Positions 48,644-57,322 of a DNA stretch of 64,000 nucleotides are shown one piece after another. The notes under the pieces are model-generated. The model was not told the origin of the DNA. It did no database searches and saw only the letters and a program-made list of their open reading frames with translations. The stretch's first letter is position 1. Each line of letters opens with the position of its first letter. The position numbers and the translations under genes were made by a program. Origin of the DNA: Elioraea tepidiphila DSM 17972 (GTDB taxonomy: Bacteria > Pseudomonadota > Alphaproteobacteria > Acetobacterales > Acetobacteraceae); the NCBI RefSeq assembly GCF_000378465.1, contig NZ_KB899928.1, forward strand, positions 1 through 64,000, read 5' to 3'.

Positions 48644-49684
48644 TCAGGCGGTCAACCAGCTCAACCACCGCTCGCGCATCCGTTCGCGGTTGGCAGCGAT
48701 CCACTCGTAGTCGGCGATCACCATCCGCGACCAGTTGTCGGGCAGCGAGGGACGGAACCGCCGCTCCTCCGGTGGCACCAGTGCGGCGGCGTTGCGATTG
48801 TTGGAGTCGAAGCTGACCTTGCCGCTGAACACGACATGCTCTTCGGGGTTCTGCACGAAGAAGTCGAGGAAGCGGATCGCGTTCGCGGTGTTGGGGCCGT
48901 TGCGCAGCACCGCCCAGTTGCCGACGTCGCGGATCGCTTGGTTCCAGGTGAAGTCGAAGTCGCCGCTCTTGGCCAGCGGCACGGAGCGGCTGGAATAGGA
49001 CATGGTGGCGACCGCCTCGCCGCTGCGCATCAGCTGCATGATCTGATCCCCCGAGCGCCACCACGCGGCGACCTGCGGCTTCAGCGCCGTGAGCTTGCGG
49101 TACGCCCGATCGAGGTCGAGCGGAAAGAGCGCCTCGCGCGCGACGCCATCGGCGAGCAGGGCGGCGACCGGCACCCACCACTCGCGGTCGCCGGTATCGG
49201 GCAACGCACGGGGGCCCGGGAACTTCTGCACGTCGAAGAAGTCGGCCCAGCCCTCCATCGCGCGGTCGCCGAAGGCGCGCTTGCTCCAGACGAGCGTCAT
49301 GGCACCACCGGTGCGCATCAGTCCGTGCGGGTAGCATGCGCCGGGGAGAGCGTTCTCGCGGACGCCCGCCATGCCGTCACAGTCGAGGGGCTGGAGGATG
49401 TCGCGGTGCTGGATCAGGTCAGGCGGTGTCGCGGTGACGATGTCGAACGGCACGTTGCCCGTGCGCGCGCCAGCGACCGCGCGTGCCCACTGGTCCGGCA
49501 GCTCGATCGGCACGGAGCGGACGCGGATGCCCGTGTCGCGCTCGAACCGGCGGTAGAAGTGCTCCTGCAGGCTCCGCTCCATCAGCCCGGCGGTGGTGGC
49601 GATGATCACCTCGCCTCGCTGGGCGAGCGCCGGACGCGTGGCGAAGGCGGCAAGTGCGGCCGCGGTGAAGGCACGACGCTTCAT
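48644..49684 (-). CDS. ABC transporter substrate-binding protein, family 1 (spermidine/iron type)
   Basis: A 346-residue receptor with signal KRRAFTAAALAAFATRPALAQ. The start of the mature protein, EVIIATTAGLMERSLQEHFYRRFERDTGIRV, and the later DYEWIAANRERMRERW are typical of PotD/FbpA-like proteins bound by PotABC-type importers. Its start overlaps the GntR stop (ATGA). Together with the two permeases and the ATPase it makes a complete importer, probably for the amide or amine that the DMFase-like enzyme cleaves. Confidence 0.88.
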   Translation of the reverse strand: MKRRAFTAAALAAFATRPALAQRGEVIIATTAGLMERSLQEHFYRRFERDTGIRVRSVPIELPDQWARAVAGARTGNVPFDIVTATPPDLIQHRDILQPLDCDGMAGVRENALPGACYPHGLMRTGGAMTLVWSKRAFGDRAMEGWADFFDVQKFPGPRALPDTGDREWWVPVAALLADGVAREALFPLDLDRAYRKLTALKPQVAAWWRSGDQIMQLMRSGEAVATMSYSSRSVPLAKSGDFDFTWNQAIRDVGNWAVLRNGPNTANAIRFLDFFVQNPEEHVVFSGKVSFDSNNRNAAALVPPEERRFRPSLPDNWSRMVIADYEWIAANRERMRERWLSWLTA

Positions 49685-50430
49685 GGCTTGGGTCTCCTCT
49701 TGCGACGCGGTTTGGGTGCGTCGTCCGTTGTCTCCGGATCGAGCGGGACGACGCGGCCCGCCTCGATCTCTTCCAGCAGCCGCAGCAGCGCCGCGCCGCC
49801 CTCGATGAGGTCGGCGCAGACCGCCTCGCGCGCCGCTTCCGGGTCGGCTGCGCGCAGTGCGGCGATGACGTCCTCGTGACGATGCCGGCCGGGATAGCGC
49901 GGCCGCGCGTTCGGATACAGGAAGTTCAGCAGCGGGCCGTTGCGCAGCCAGATCCCCTCCAGCACGCCGAGCAGATTGGGCATCGCCGCGGTGCGCCAGA
50001 TCAGGTGGTGGAAGCGGAAGTTCGATGCGATCGCCTCGGTCCAGTCCGCGGTGTCCTCGGCCTGCGTCAGGACCGCATGCTCGGCCGCGAGCGCGGCGAC
50101 GACCGAGCGATCGGCGTGCCGCGCGGCCTCCTCCGCCGCAAGGCCCTCCAGCAGCAGGCGGATGCGCCGGAGTTCAAGATAGTCGGCGAGCGAGAGCCGC
50201 ACGACACGGATTGCCGAGCCGGTGCGCATCTCGAGCCCACCCTCGCGGATGAGCTGGAACACGGCCTCTCGCACGGGTGTCTCGCTGACATCCATCGCCT
50301 CAGCGAGTTCGTGCAGCTTGAGCCGCTGGCCGGGCTTGAGCCGGCCGTGCATGAGGGCGTCGCGCAGCTCGGCGTAGACGCGCCCGCTCAGGCTGTGCCG
50401 CGCGACCGGGCGAACGGCCGGTCCGCTCAC
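49681..50430 (-). CDS. GntR-family transcriptional regulator (FCD subfamily)
   Basis: A 249-residue regulator with an N-terminal winged helix (LKPGQRLKLHELAEAMDVSETPVREAVFQL within residues 36-70) and a helical FCD domain (LRRIRLLLEGLAAEEAARH, FRFHHLIWRTA, which includes the metal-binding His). The C-terminus is Lys/Arg-rich (RRKRRPKP). Unusually it lies inside the transporter genes, overlapping the permease and binding-protein genes by 4 bp each. It should control its own operon in response to the imported substrate or a product. Confidence 0.9.
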   Translation of the reverse strand: MSGPAVRPVARHSLSGRVYAELRDALMHGRLKPGQRLKLHELAEAMDVSETPVREAVFQLIREGGLEMRTGSAIRVVRLSLADYLELRRIRLLLEGLAAEEAARHADRSVVAALAAEHAVLTQAEDTADWTEAIASNFRFHHLIWRTAAMPNLLGVLEGIWLRNGPLLNFLYPNARPRYPGRHRHEDVIAALRAADPEAAREAVCADLIEGGAALLRLLEEIEAGRVVPLDPETTDDAPKPRRKRRPKP

Positions 50431-51215
50431 ACCGCACCTCGTGCCGCGCCGCGGCGGCCGATCCAGTGCGCGGCGAGCAGCACCACAACCGACAGCGCGG
50501 TGAGGAGCGTCGCCACCGCCGCCAGCACCGGCGAGAGATCGTAGTCGATGTCCTCGAACATCTTGCGCGGCAGGGTCTTGCCGTCGATGTCGGAGATGAA
50601 GAACGACACCACCGCCTCATCGAAGGAGATGATGAAGGCAAACAGCGCGGCGCTGGCGATGCCGGGCAGGATCTGCGGCAGGGTGACGTTCAGGAAGGCG
50701 CGCCAGCGGCTCGCGCCGCAGGAGCGTGCGGCCATCTCCAGCGCGGGGTCGAAGCGGCGCAGGGCGGCGAGCACCGAGAACACGGCGAAGGGCAGAGCCA
50801 GCACGGTATGCGCCGCGGCGAAGCCGACCAGCGTGCCGGTCAGGCCGAGCCGGTCGAACACCAGGAACAGCGCGACCGCGAGTGCGATATGCGGCACCAC
50901 GATCGGGCCGACCACGAGGGTCTCGATCGCGCGCCGACCGGGCGGGCGGCCGCGCACCAGGCTGAGGGCGACCATGGTGCCGATCACGGTGGCGAGGATG
51001 GCCGCGATCACACCCGCCTTCAGGCTGAACAGTGTCGCCGCGATCCAGTCGCGATCCGAGAAGTAGGCGCCGTACCATTCGAGCGTGAAGCCGCGTGGCG
51101 GAAACTGCAGGAACCGGTCGGGCCCGACGGACATCGGAATGATGATGATGGTCGGCACCATCAGGAACACGCAGACCAGCCACGCATAGACGTCAACGAC
51201 GCGATGCCCGGTCAT
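50427..51215 (-). CDS. ABC transporter permease (PotC-like)
   Basis: A 262-residue six-helix permease of the spermidine/putrescine class. LVCVFLMVPTIIIIPMSV is the first helix, FPPRGFTLEWYGAYF the usual periplasmic piece, and EMAARSCGASRWRAFLNVTLPQI the EAA loop; FAFIISFDEAVVSFFIS is characteristic of PotC. Both ends overlap neighbours by 4 bp. Confidence 0.92.
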   Translation of the reverse strand: MTGHRVVDVYAWLVCVFLMVPTIIIIPMSVGPDRFLQFPPRGFTLEWYGAYFSDRDWIAATLFSLKAGVIAAILATVIGTMVALSLVRGRPPGRRAIETLVVGPIVVPHIALAVALFLVFDRLGLTGTLVGFAAAHTVLALPFAVFSVLAALRRFDPALEMAARSCGASRWRAFLNVTLPQILPGIASAALFAFIISFDEAVVSFFISDIDGKTLPRKMFEDIDYDLSPVLAAVATLLTALSVVVLLAAHWIGRRGAARGAV

Positions 51216-52081
51216 GACGAGGCCACGAACCGATCGAGCCGCATGGCCCGGTTGAAGAACGCGACCAGCACGAGGGTGAGCAGCAGCAGGCAGCCGACCA
51301 GCGCGCCAGCGAAGGGCCAGTTCAGGAGTTCCCGAACCTGCTGGCTGATCAGCGTCGCGATCATCATCTGCTGCGGCCCACCGACCAGTGCGGGGGTGAC
51401 GAAGAAGCCGAGCGCCAGCAGGAACACCATGAGCGAGCCGCTCGCCACGCCCGGCAGGCTGAGCGGCAGGGTCACCTCGACGAAGCTGCGCAAAGGACGC
51501 GCGCCCAGGATCGCGGCCGCACGCGCGTAGTCGGTCGGAATCGCGCGCAGCGCGGTCCAGAGCGGCAGCACCATGAAGGGCAGCAGCACATGCGCCATGG
51601 CCACCACGACCGCGCCCTCGGTGTAGAGCAGGCGCACGGGCGCGTCGGTGAAGCCGAGCCCGATCAGCAGATCATTGATCAACCCGTTGCGCCGCATCAG
51701 CACGGTCCAGGCATAGGTACGCACGAGCACGCTGGTCCAGAGCGGCAGCATGACGCAGGCGGCAAGCAGCAGCAGCGCCACGCCGCGCGCGCGCGCCATC
51801 GCGACCGCCAAGGGATAGCCGAGCACCAGGCAGATCGCCGTCACCAGGGCAGCGATGCGGATCGTGCGCCAGAGCACGCGCAGATACACGGGCTCGTCGA
51901 ACACCCGCGCGTAGTGCTCGAGCGTCGCCGCCGGGACGAAGAGGCTCTCGTGCAGCAGCACGCCGACCGGCAGAAGGAAGGCGATGAACAGCACGACCAG
52001 GAAGGGCAGCAGCAGCAGCAGGCTCAGCGCGGGACTCATCTCGCGCGCGCCGCGGAAGAAGGCGGAGGGCGGACGGCTCAT
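51212..52081 (-). CDS. ABC transporter permease (PotB-like)
   Basis: A 289-residue permease. The ATG at 52081 overlaps the ATPase stop; the open frame beyond is antisense to the ATPase. The first helix is LLLLLPFLVVLFIAFLLPVG; PLWTSVLVRTYAWTVLM is a family marker and YARAAAILGARPLRSFVEVTLPL the EAA loop; FVTPALVGGPQQMMIATLI is typical of PotB. It pairs with the PotC-like protein. Confidence 0.92.
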   Translation of the reverse strand: MSRPPSAFFRGAREMSPALSLLLLLPFLVVLFIAFLLPVGVLLHESLFVPAATLEHYARVFDEPVYLRVLWRTIRIAALVTAICLVLGYPLAVAMARARGVALLLLAACVMLPLWTSVLVRTYAWTVLMRRNGLINDLLIGLGFTDAPVRLLYTEGAVVVAMAHVLLPFMVLPLWTALRAIPTDYARAAAILGARPLRSFVEVTLPLSLPGVASGSLMVFLLALGFFVTPALVGGPQQMMIATLISQQVRELLNWPFAGALVGCLLLLTLVLVAFFNRAMRLDRFVASS

Positions 52082-53148
52082 GCGCCGCCCCGGAAGATGC
52101 GGCCATGTGCGGGGTCCCACGCGACACGCACGGTCTCGCCAGGGGCCGGCACGTCCGCGCCGGCGGCGATTCGCATCCGGAGCTGCGCACCGAACGCCGT
52201 ACGCAGCAGGCAGGCGGTTTCGGCGCCGACATAGAAGGTCTCGATCACCTCGGCGGCGAGCCCGTCTTCGGCGCGACGAATCCGCTCGGGCCGCACCGCG
52301 AGTTGCGCCGTGTCGCCCGTCGCCAGGGCCGCCACGGCGGTGCCGTGCAGCTTCGAGCCGTCGGCGGCGCGCAGGGTTGCCGGGCCGCCCGGGTCTGCGG
52401 ACCGCTCGGCGACGCCGTCGAGGAACGCGGTCTCGCCGATGAAGCCGGCGACGAACGGATTTTCGGGGCTCTCGTACAGCGCCTGGGGCGTGCCGACCTG
52501 CATCAGCCGTCCGTGGTCGAGCACGGCAATGCGGTCGGCCATGGTCAGCGCCTCGGTCTGGTCGTGGGTGACGAACACGACCGTGATGCCGAGGGCGCGT
52601 TGCAGGCGCTTGATCTCGAGCTGCATCTCCTCGCGCAGCGCCTTGTCGAGAGCCGAGAGCGGCTCGTCCATCAGCAGGATCGGTGGCCGGTAGACGATCG
52701 CGCGGGCGAGGGCGACCCGCTGCTGCTGTCCGCCCGAGAGCTGGTTGGGCAGGCGATCGCCGTAGCCGGCGAGCCGCACCGTGGCGAGGGCCTCGTCCGC
52801 CTGGGCGCCTCGCTCGCGCGCCGGCACACCACGCATCTTCAGCGGGAACGCGACGTTGTCCCGCACGCTCATATGGGGGAACAGGGTGGTCCGCTGGAAC
52901 ACCATGCCGATGTTGCGCCGATGCGCCGGCCACCAGGTCGCGTCCTCACCGTTCAGCTTCACGCGCCCAGAGGTCGGGTGCTCGAACCCGGCGAGCGTCA
53001 TCAGGATGGTGGTCTTGCCGGAACCGGAGGGCCCGAGCAGGGCAAGGAACTCGGCGGGCTCGGCGGTGAGGCTGACGTCATCGACCGCGACCACGCGACC
53101 GAAGGTTTTGCGCAGCGCCTCGACGGCGACCTCCCCCGCCCGTGTCAT
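52078..53148 (-). CDS. ABC transporter ATP-binding protein (PotA-like)
   Basis: A 356-residue ATPase with a C-terminal TOBE domain. Walker A is GPSGSGKTTI, signature LSGGQQQR, Walker B ILLMDEPLSALDKALR, and the switch VTHDQTEALTMADRI; the regulatory domain begins near FIGETAFLDGVAE. The start is taken at 53148 (MTRAGEV); earlier in-frame ATGs lack a spaced Shine-Dalgarno. It is the first gene of the DMFase-like operon, preceded by a candidate promoter at 53196-53224. Confidence 0.92.
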   Translation of the reverse strand: MTRAGEVAVEALRKTFGRVVAVDDVSLTAEPAEFLALLGPSGSGKTTILMTLAGFEHPTSGRVKLNGEDATWWPAHRRNIGMVFQRTTLFPHMSVRDNVAFPLKMRGVPARERGAQADEALATVRLAGYGDRLPNQLSGGQQQRVALARAIVYRPPILLMDEPLSALDKALREEMQLEIKRLQRALGITVVFVTHDQTEALTMADRIAVLDHGRLMQVGTPQALYESPENPFVAGFIGETAFLDGVAERSADPGGPATLRAADGSKLHGTAVAALATGDTAQLAVRPERIRRAEDGLAAEVIETFYVGAETACLLRTAFGAQLRMRIAAGADVPAPGETVRVAWDPAHGRIFRGGA

Positions 53149-53195
53149 CGTGCCGCCGTGGTCCCGCACTTGGCTCCCCATCTCCGCCCGGGGCA

Positions 53196-53224
53196 ATCAA
53201 ACGGATATATCCTATAGTCGTCAA
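53196..53224 (-). promoter_or_regulatory. Candidate promoter with embedded palindrome for the DMFase-like operon
   Basis: On the minus strand TTGACG (53224-53219) and TTTGAT (53201-53196) are 17 bp apart, matching -35 and -10 elements 5/6 and 4/6. The spacer contains the perfect palindrome GGATATATCC (53203-53212), the most A/T-rich stretch nearby, well placed for repression by the operon's GntR protein. It is 48 bp from the ATPase start. Confidence 0.5.
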
Positions 53225-53310
53225 GCGGCGACGGCCACGCTCGATCCGCTCCCGGACGGGAGCCGAACGGAACCGAGCACGACCGGGCCTGCGCCGGAAC
53301 GTCGGCGCGG

Positions 53311-54285
53311 TCAGGCGTTGCGGCGCAACACCTCCGGGTTGACCACGACATGCGGGTCCAGCCGGCCGTCGAAGCAGGCGAGAATGCTCTCCGCGCACGA
53401 CATCGCCATGCGCCGCATGCTCTCTGCCGTCGCGGCCGCGCTGTGCGGCATCAGCACCACGTTCGGCGCCTTGAGGAGCAGGTTGCCTGGCTCCACCGGC
53501 TCGACGGCGAATACATCGAGCCCCGCCGCGGCGACGTGACCGGATGCCAGCGCCGAGGCGAGGGCGGGTTCGTCCACCAGCGTCCCCCGCGCGGTGTTGA
53601 CCAGCACCACGCCTGGCTTCGCGGCCTTCAGGAATGCCTCGTTCACCAGCCCGCGCGTCTCGCTGTTGGACGGGCAGTGCAGGGTGACGATGTCGGCCGC
53701 GGCGAGAGCTGCGTCGAGATCGTCCGCCGGCGTGAAGCCTGCGCCCTTGATGGTGTTGCGCGGCACGTAGGGGTCGCGCACCAGCACCGTCATGCCGAAG
53801 GCCGCGCAGAGCCGCGCGACGCGTCCGCCGATCCGCCCGAATCCGATCACGAGCACGGTGCGGCCGGCGAGATCGAAGGTCGGGAGCTCGGCCGGGAAGC
53901 CCCATTGCGCGGCCTTGGTGCGCGCGTGATAGCCGAGCGTCTGGCGCGCGATCGTCAGCATCAGCATCAGCGCGTGCTCGGCGACGCTCACCGCGTTCGC
54001 GTCGGGCGTGACCGTCAGCGGGATACCGCGGGCGGTGAGGGCCTCGACATCCACCGCGTCGTAGCCCACGCCATGACGCGCGACGATGCGCAGCTTCGGC
54101 GCCTGGGCGATCAGCCCGGCGTCGATCCGGGTGATCCGGACCGTGATCGCATCCGCCTCGGCGATGCGTGCGGAGAGCGACTCCGGCGTGACCGGGTCGA
54201 GCACCTCGACGGTCACGCCCGGCGCCGCCCGCATCAGCGCGATCGCGTCCGGATGGATCGGACGGAGGCAGAGGACGTGCGGCAT
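53311..54285 (-). CDS. D-isomer 2-hydroxyacid dehydrogenase, copy 2
   Basis: A 324-residue NAD-dependent dehydrogenase of the D-3-phosphoglycerate dehydrogenase family without the ACT domain. The cofactor fold reads VIGFGRIGGRVARLC; catalytic residues are Arg in NTARGTLVDE, Glu in AVEPVEPGN and His in MPHSAAATAE. It follows its paralogue by 1 bp and ends in the same NPEVLRRNA. It interconverts a 2-oxoacid and a D-2-hydroxyacid; the substrate is unknown. Downstream (162 bp) begins the DMFase-like operon under its own candidate promoter. Confidence 0.9.
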   Translation of the reverse strand: MPHVLCLRPIHPDAIALMRAAPGVTVEVLDPVTPESLSARIAEADAITVRITRIDAGLIAQAPKLRIVARHGVGYDAVDVEALTARGIPLTVTPDANAVSVAEHALMLMLTIARQTLGYHARTKAAQWGFPAELPTFDLAGRTVLVIGFGRIGGRVARLCAAFGMTVLVRDPYVPRNTIKGAGFTPADDLDAALAAADIVTLHCPSNSETRGLVNEAFLKAAKPGVVLVNTARGTLVDEPALASALASGHVAAAGLDVFAVEPVEPGNLLLKAPNVVLMPHSAAATAESMRRMAMSCAESILACFDGRLDPHVVVNPEVLRRNA

Positions 54286-54286
54286 C

Positions 54287-55255
54287 TCAGGCGTTCCTCC
54301 GCAACACCTCGGGGTTCACCAGGAAGCCGGGATCGATCCTGCCGTCGAGCGCGTCGAGGATGTTGTGCGCGGCGCGCACCGCCATCTTGGCGAGTGTCTC
54401 CTGCGCGGCCGCGGCGCTGTGCGGCGAAAGGATTACGTTGTCGAAGCCGAACAGAGGGTTGTCCTTCACGGCAGGCTCGATCGTCAGCACATCGAGCCCG
54501 GCGGCCGCCACCTTGCCGGAGCGCAGCGCCTCCACCAGCGCGGCCTCATCCACCACGGGGCCGCGCGCGGTGTTGATCAGCCACACGCCCTTCTTCATGC
54601 GCGCGAAGGCGTCCGCGTTGATCAGGTGATGCGTGCCCTCGTGCAGCGGGCAGTGCAGCGTCACCACATCGGCTTCGGGCAGCGCGGCCTTCCAGTCCGG
54701 AGCCGGAATGTGACCGTCCGCGGCGATGCGCGGGGTGGGGAAGGCGGGGTCGTGCACCATCACGCGCATGCCGAAGGCGGCGCAGAGCCGGGCGACGCGC
54801 GTGCCGATCCGGCCATAGCCGATCACCAGCACCGTGCGCCCCGCGAGCTCGCCGATCGGCGGCCCGTCCACCGAGCGCCACTCGCCGCCCTTCACCATCC
54901 TGTCGTAGGCCGGCACCTGGCGCGCGACGCCGAGCAGCAGCCCCATCGCGTGCTCGGCCACGCCGAGATCGTTCGCCCCGTTCACCACCGCGACCGGCAG
55001 GCCGCGCCGCGTGCATTCGGGGATGTCGATGGTGTCGAAGCCGACGCCGTAGCGCGCGACCACCTTCAGCTTCGGGCACTTGTCCAGAAACGCGGCATCC
55101 ACGCGGCTGAGCCAGAGCAGGATCGCATCCGCCTTGGTGGCACGGGCGGCGAAGTCGGCGACATCGGTCGCCACCTCCACGGTCACGCCGGGGCGCGCAT
55201 CGAGGATCGCGCGGCCTGCCGGATGGAGCGGCCGCTCGAGCAGCACATGGGGCAT
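54287..55255 (-). CDS. D-isomer 2-hydroxyacid dehydrogenase, copy 1
   Basis: A 322-residue paralogue of the next gene. The cofactor fold is VIGYGRIGTRVARLC; catalytic Arg is in NTARGPVVDE, Glu in TIEPAVKDN and His in SPHSAAAAQE. It is divergent from the thiamine-dependent enzyme at 55445 (189-bp shared promoter region), so a 2-oxoacid-using thiamine enzyme and two hydroxyacid dehydrogenases are probably co-regulated. Confidence 0.9.
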   Translation of the reverse strand: MPHVLLERPLHPAGRAILDARPGVTVEVATDVADFAARATKADAILLWLSRVDAAFLDKCPKLKVVARYGVGFDTIDIPECTRRGLPVAVVNGANDLGVAEHAMGLLLGVARQVPAYDRMVKGGEWRSVDGPPIGELAGRTVLVIGYGRIGTRVARLCAAFGMRVMVHDPAFPTPRIAADGHIPAPDWKAALPEADVVTLHCPLHEGTHHLINADAFARMKKGVWLINTARGPVVDEAALVEALRSGKVAAAGLDVLTIEPAVKDNPLFGFDNVILSPHSAAAAQETLAKMAVRAAHNILDALDGRIDPGFLVNPEVLRRNA

Positions 55256-55444
55256 TCAGGGACTTCCTTCCTGGACGAGACGAGGGGGCGGCATCCTGCG
55301 GCGGGGCGGGGCGGTCGGCAACCCGTCTCGCGCCGGGCCGGCCCGGTGCAGCACGGTCCCCTTGCTCGCCGAGCCGGCCACTTGGCAGCGGCGCCGTTCG
55401 ATGGTCGATTGCCGGCGCATCGCTTGGAGGAGGACCCACGCACC

Positions 55445-57064
55445 ATGCCGCGCATGACCGGTGGCGAGGCGATCGTCGACAGCCTGCTTCGCCACGGGAT
55501 CGACACCGTGTTCGGGCTGCCCGGCGTGCAGATGTACGGGCTGTTCGACGCCTTCGCGCGCAACGCCAACCGCATCCGGGTCATCAACGCGCGGCACGAG
55601 CAGACCACGGCGTACATGGCGCTCGGCTACGCCTGCGCGACCGGGAAGCCCGCCGTCTATTCCGTCGTGCCGGGCCCCGGCCTGCTGAACACCACCGCCG
55701 CGCTCTCCACAGCCTGGAGCGTGAACGCGCCGGTGCTATGTCTGACCGGGCAGGTGCCGTCCTCGCAGATCGGCCGGCTGCGCGGCCAGCTGCATGAACT
55801 GCCGGACCAGCTCGCGACGCTGCGCACCCTGGTGCGACACGCGGACCGGATCGAGGACCCGACCGAGGCGCCCCGCAAGGTGGCGCGCGCGTTCCAGGAG
55901 ATGCTGTCCGGCCGGCCCGGTCCGGTGGCGCTGGAGGTTCCACTCGACCAGTTGCCGGCCGAGGCCGAGGTCACGCCCTGCGATCCGCTGCCGCTCCACC
56001 CCGCTCCGGCACCGGACCCTGCGAAGATCGCGCGCCTGGCCGATATGATCGATGCCGCGCGCAACCCGATGATCTGGGTCGGTGCGGGGGCGATGGACGC
56101 GGGCCCCGAGATTCGGGCGCTCGCGGAGAAGATCGGCGCGCCGGTCGTGCGCTACCGCGGCGGCCGCGGTGTGCTGGATGACCGGCATCCGCTGAGCCTC
56201 ACCGTTCCCGAGGGCTACAGGCTCTGGCCCGAGACGGATCTGCTGATCGGTATCGGCACGCGGCTCGATGTGCCGACCGCGCGATGGGGCAAGCTGCCGG
56301 ACGGCGTGCGGATCGCGCGCATCGACATCGACCCCGCCGAGTTCCGCAGGCTCAGCGTCGATCTCGGCATCGTGGCGGATGCTGCTGATGCGACACGCGC
56401 GCTCACCCAAGCCGTCGCGGGCCGCGACGATCCGGACCGCGCGGCCAGGATCGCGCGGGCCAAGGCCGAGGTCGCGGCCGAGATCCAGTCGGTCCAGCCG
56501 CAGATGTCGTTCCTGGAGGCGATCCGTGATGCGCTGCCGGAGGACGGCATCTTCTGCGACGAGATGACGCAGGTGGGCTATGTCTCCGCGTTCGGCATGC
56601 CGTTCCATGCGCCGCGCACCGCGATCGGTTCGGGCTTCTCGGGCAATCTCGGCGCCGGCTTCCCGACCGCGCTCGGCGTCAAGGTCGCGCATCCCGGTCG
56701 CGCCGTCGTGGCGGTGACCGGCGATGGCGGTTTCCTGTTCGGCGGATCGGATCTGGCGACGGCCGTGCGCTACGGCATCAACCTGGTGACGGTGCTGTTC
56801 AACAACAATTCCTACGGCAATGTGCTGCGTGATCAGCGCCGACTCTATGACGGACGCCATTGCGGTGCCGAGCTGACCAATCCCGATTTCCAGACCTATG
56901 CCAAGGCGTTCGGGGTGCGGTCCTGGCGGGTGACGGACGCCGCCGGATTGCGCAGCGCGCTCGGCGAGGCGCTGGTCACGAACGCGCCCTGCCTGATCGA
57001 GGTGATGACCGACATCACCAAGGAGCCTTCGCCGTTCAGGTTCCTCGCGCCGCACAGGCCGTGA
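55445..57064 (+). CDS. Thiamine-diphosphate enzyme, acetolactate synthase/benzoylformate decarboxylase type
   Basis: A 539-residue three-domain thiamine enzyme. The activating Glu is in NARHEQTTAYMALGYA near residue 51; the central domain is present (PMIWVGAGAMDAGPE); the thiamine motif starts GDGGFLFGGSD near residue 430 and ends FNNNSYGN. GGAGGAGG lies nine bases before the ATG at 55445. It lacks a regulatory ilvN neighbour, so it is probably a catabolic decarboxylase or carboligase. It precedes leuA by 258 bp, but the hydroxyacid dehydrogenases divergent from it are more likely partners. Confidence 0.87.
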   Translation: MPRMTGGEAIVDSLLRHGIDTVFGLPGVQMYGLFDAFARNANRIRVINARHEQTTAYMALGYACATGKPAVYSVVPGPGLLNTTAALSTAWSVNAPVLCLTGQVPSSQIGRLRGQLHELPDQLATLRTLVRHADRIEDPTEAPRKVARAFQEMLSGRPGPVALEVPLDQLPAEAEVTPCDPLPLHPAPAPDPAKIARLADMIDAARNPMIWVGAGAMDAGPEIRALAEKIGAPVVRYRGGRGVLDDRHPLSLTVPEGYRLWPETDLLIGIGTRLDVPTARWGKLPDGVRIARIDIDPAEFRRLSVDLGIVADAADATRALTQAVAGRDDPDRAARIARAKAEVAAEIQSVQPQMSFLEAIRDALPEDGIFCDEMTQVGYVSAFGMPFHAPRTAIGSGFSGNLGAGFPTALGVKVAHPGRAVVAVTGDGGFLFGGSDLATAVRYGINLVTVLFNNNSYGNVLRDQRRLYDGRHCGAELTNPDFQTYAKAFGVRSWRVTDAAGLRSALGEALVTNAPCLIEVMTDITKEPSPFRFLAPHRP

Positions 57065-57135
57065 CGGTGGCGCGGACGGTGGGGCAGGCGCGCCCCGCTG
57101 GACAGGCGCCCCGCGCTGTGGATATTGTCGGCCCG

Positions 57136-57240
57136 ATGCAACCGGCCCGCGCCCTTTCCGCCTGCACCGCGCCCCGCGCGGGCCTCGGCGCGCGCGCCCT
57201 TCTTCCGCTCCTCCTTCGACTTACCCGCCCCTGGGCGTGA
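57136..57240 (+). CDS. Leucine-rich leader peptide of leuA (candidate attenuator)
   Basis: A 34-residue frame ends 82 bp before leuA. Eight of 34 codons are Leu, six in the segment LLPLLLRL near the stop, with four of those six the CTT codon, which is rare in this GC-rich DNA. This is the pattern of an attenuation leader sensing leucyl-tRNA. Inverted repeats follow (for example CTGAG/CTCAG around 57251-57275), but no T-run terminator is visible and no clear Shine-Dalgarno precedes the ATG. Confidence 0.5.
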   Translation: MQPARALSACTAPRAGLGARALLPLLLRLTRPWA

Positions 57241-57322
57241 CGCCTTCGCGCTGAGACGCGCCGAAGCACCGCTCAGGGGAGACCCCGAGGCAAGTCGCAT
57301 ATCCAGGGTTCAGGAGCAGATC

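Noticed and set aside
55445-57064. Sulfoacetaldehyde acetyltransferase (Xsc)
   Set aside because: The protein is shorter than Xsc as I recall it, and there is no pta or taurine gene beside it; a general acetolactate-synthase-like call is safer.
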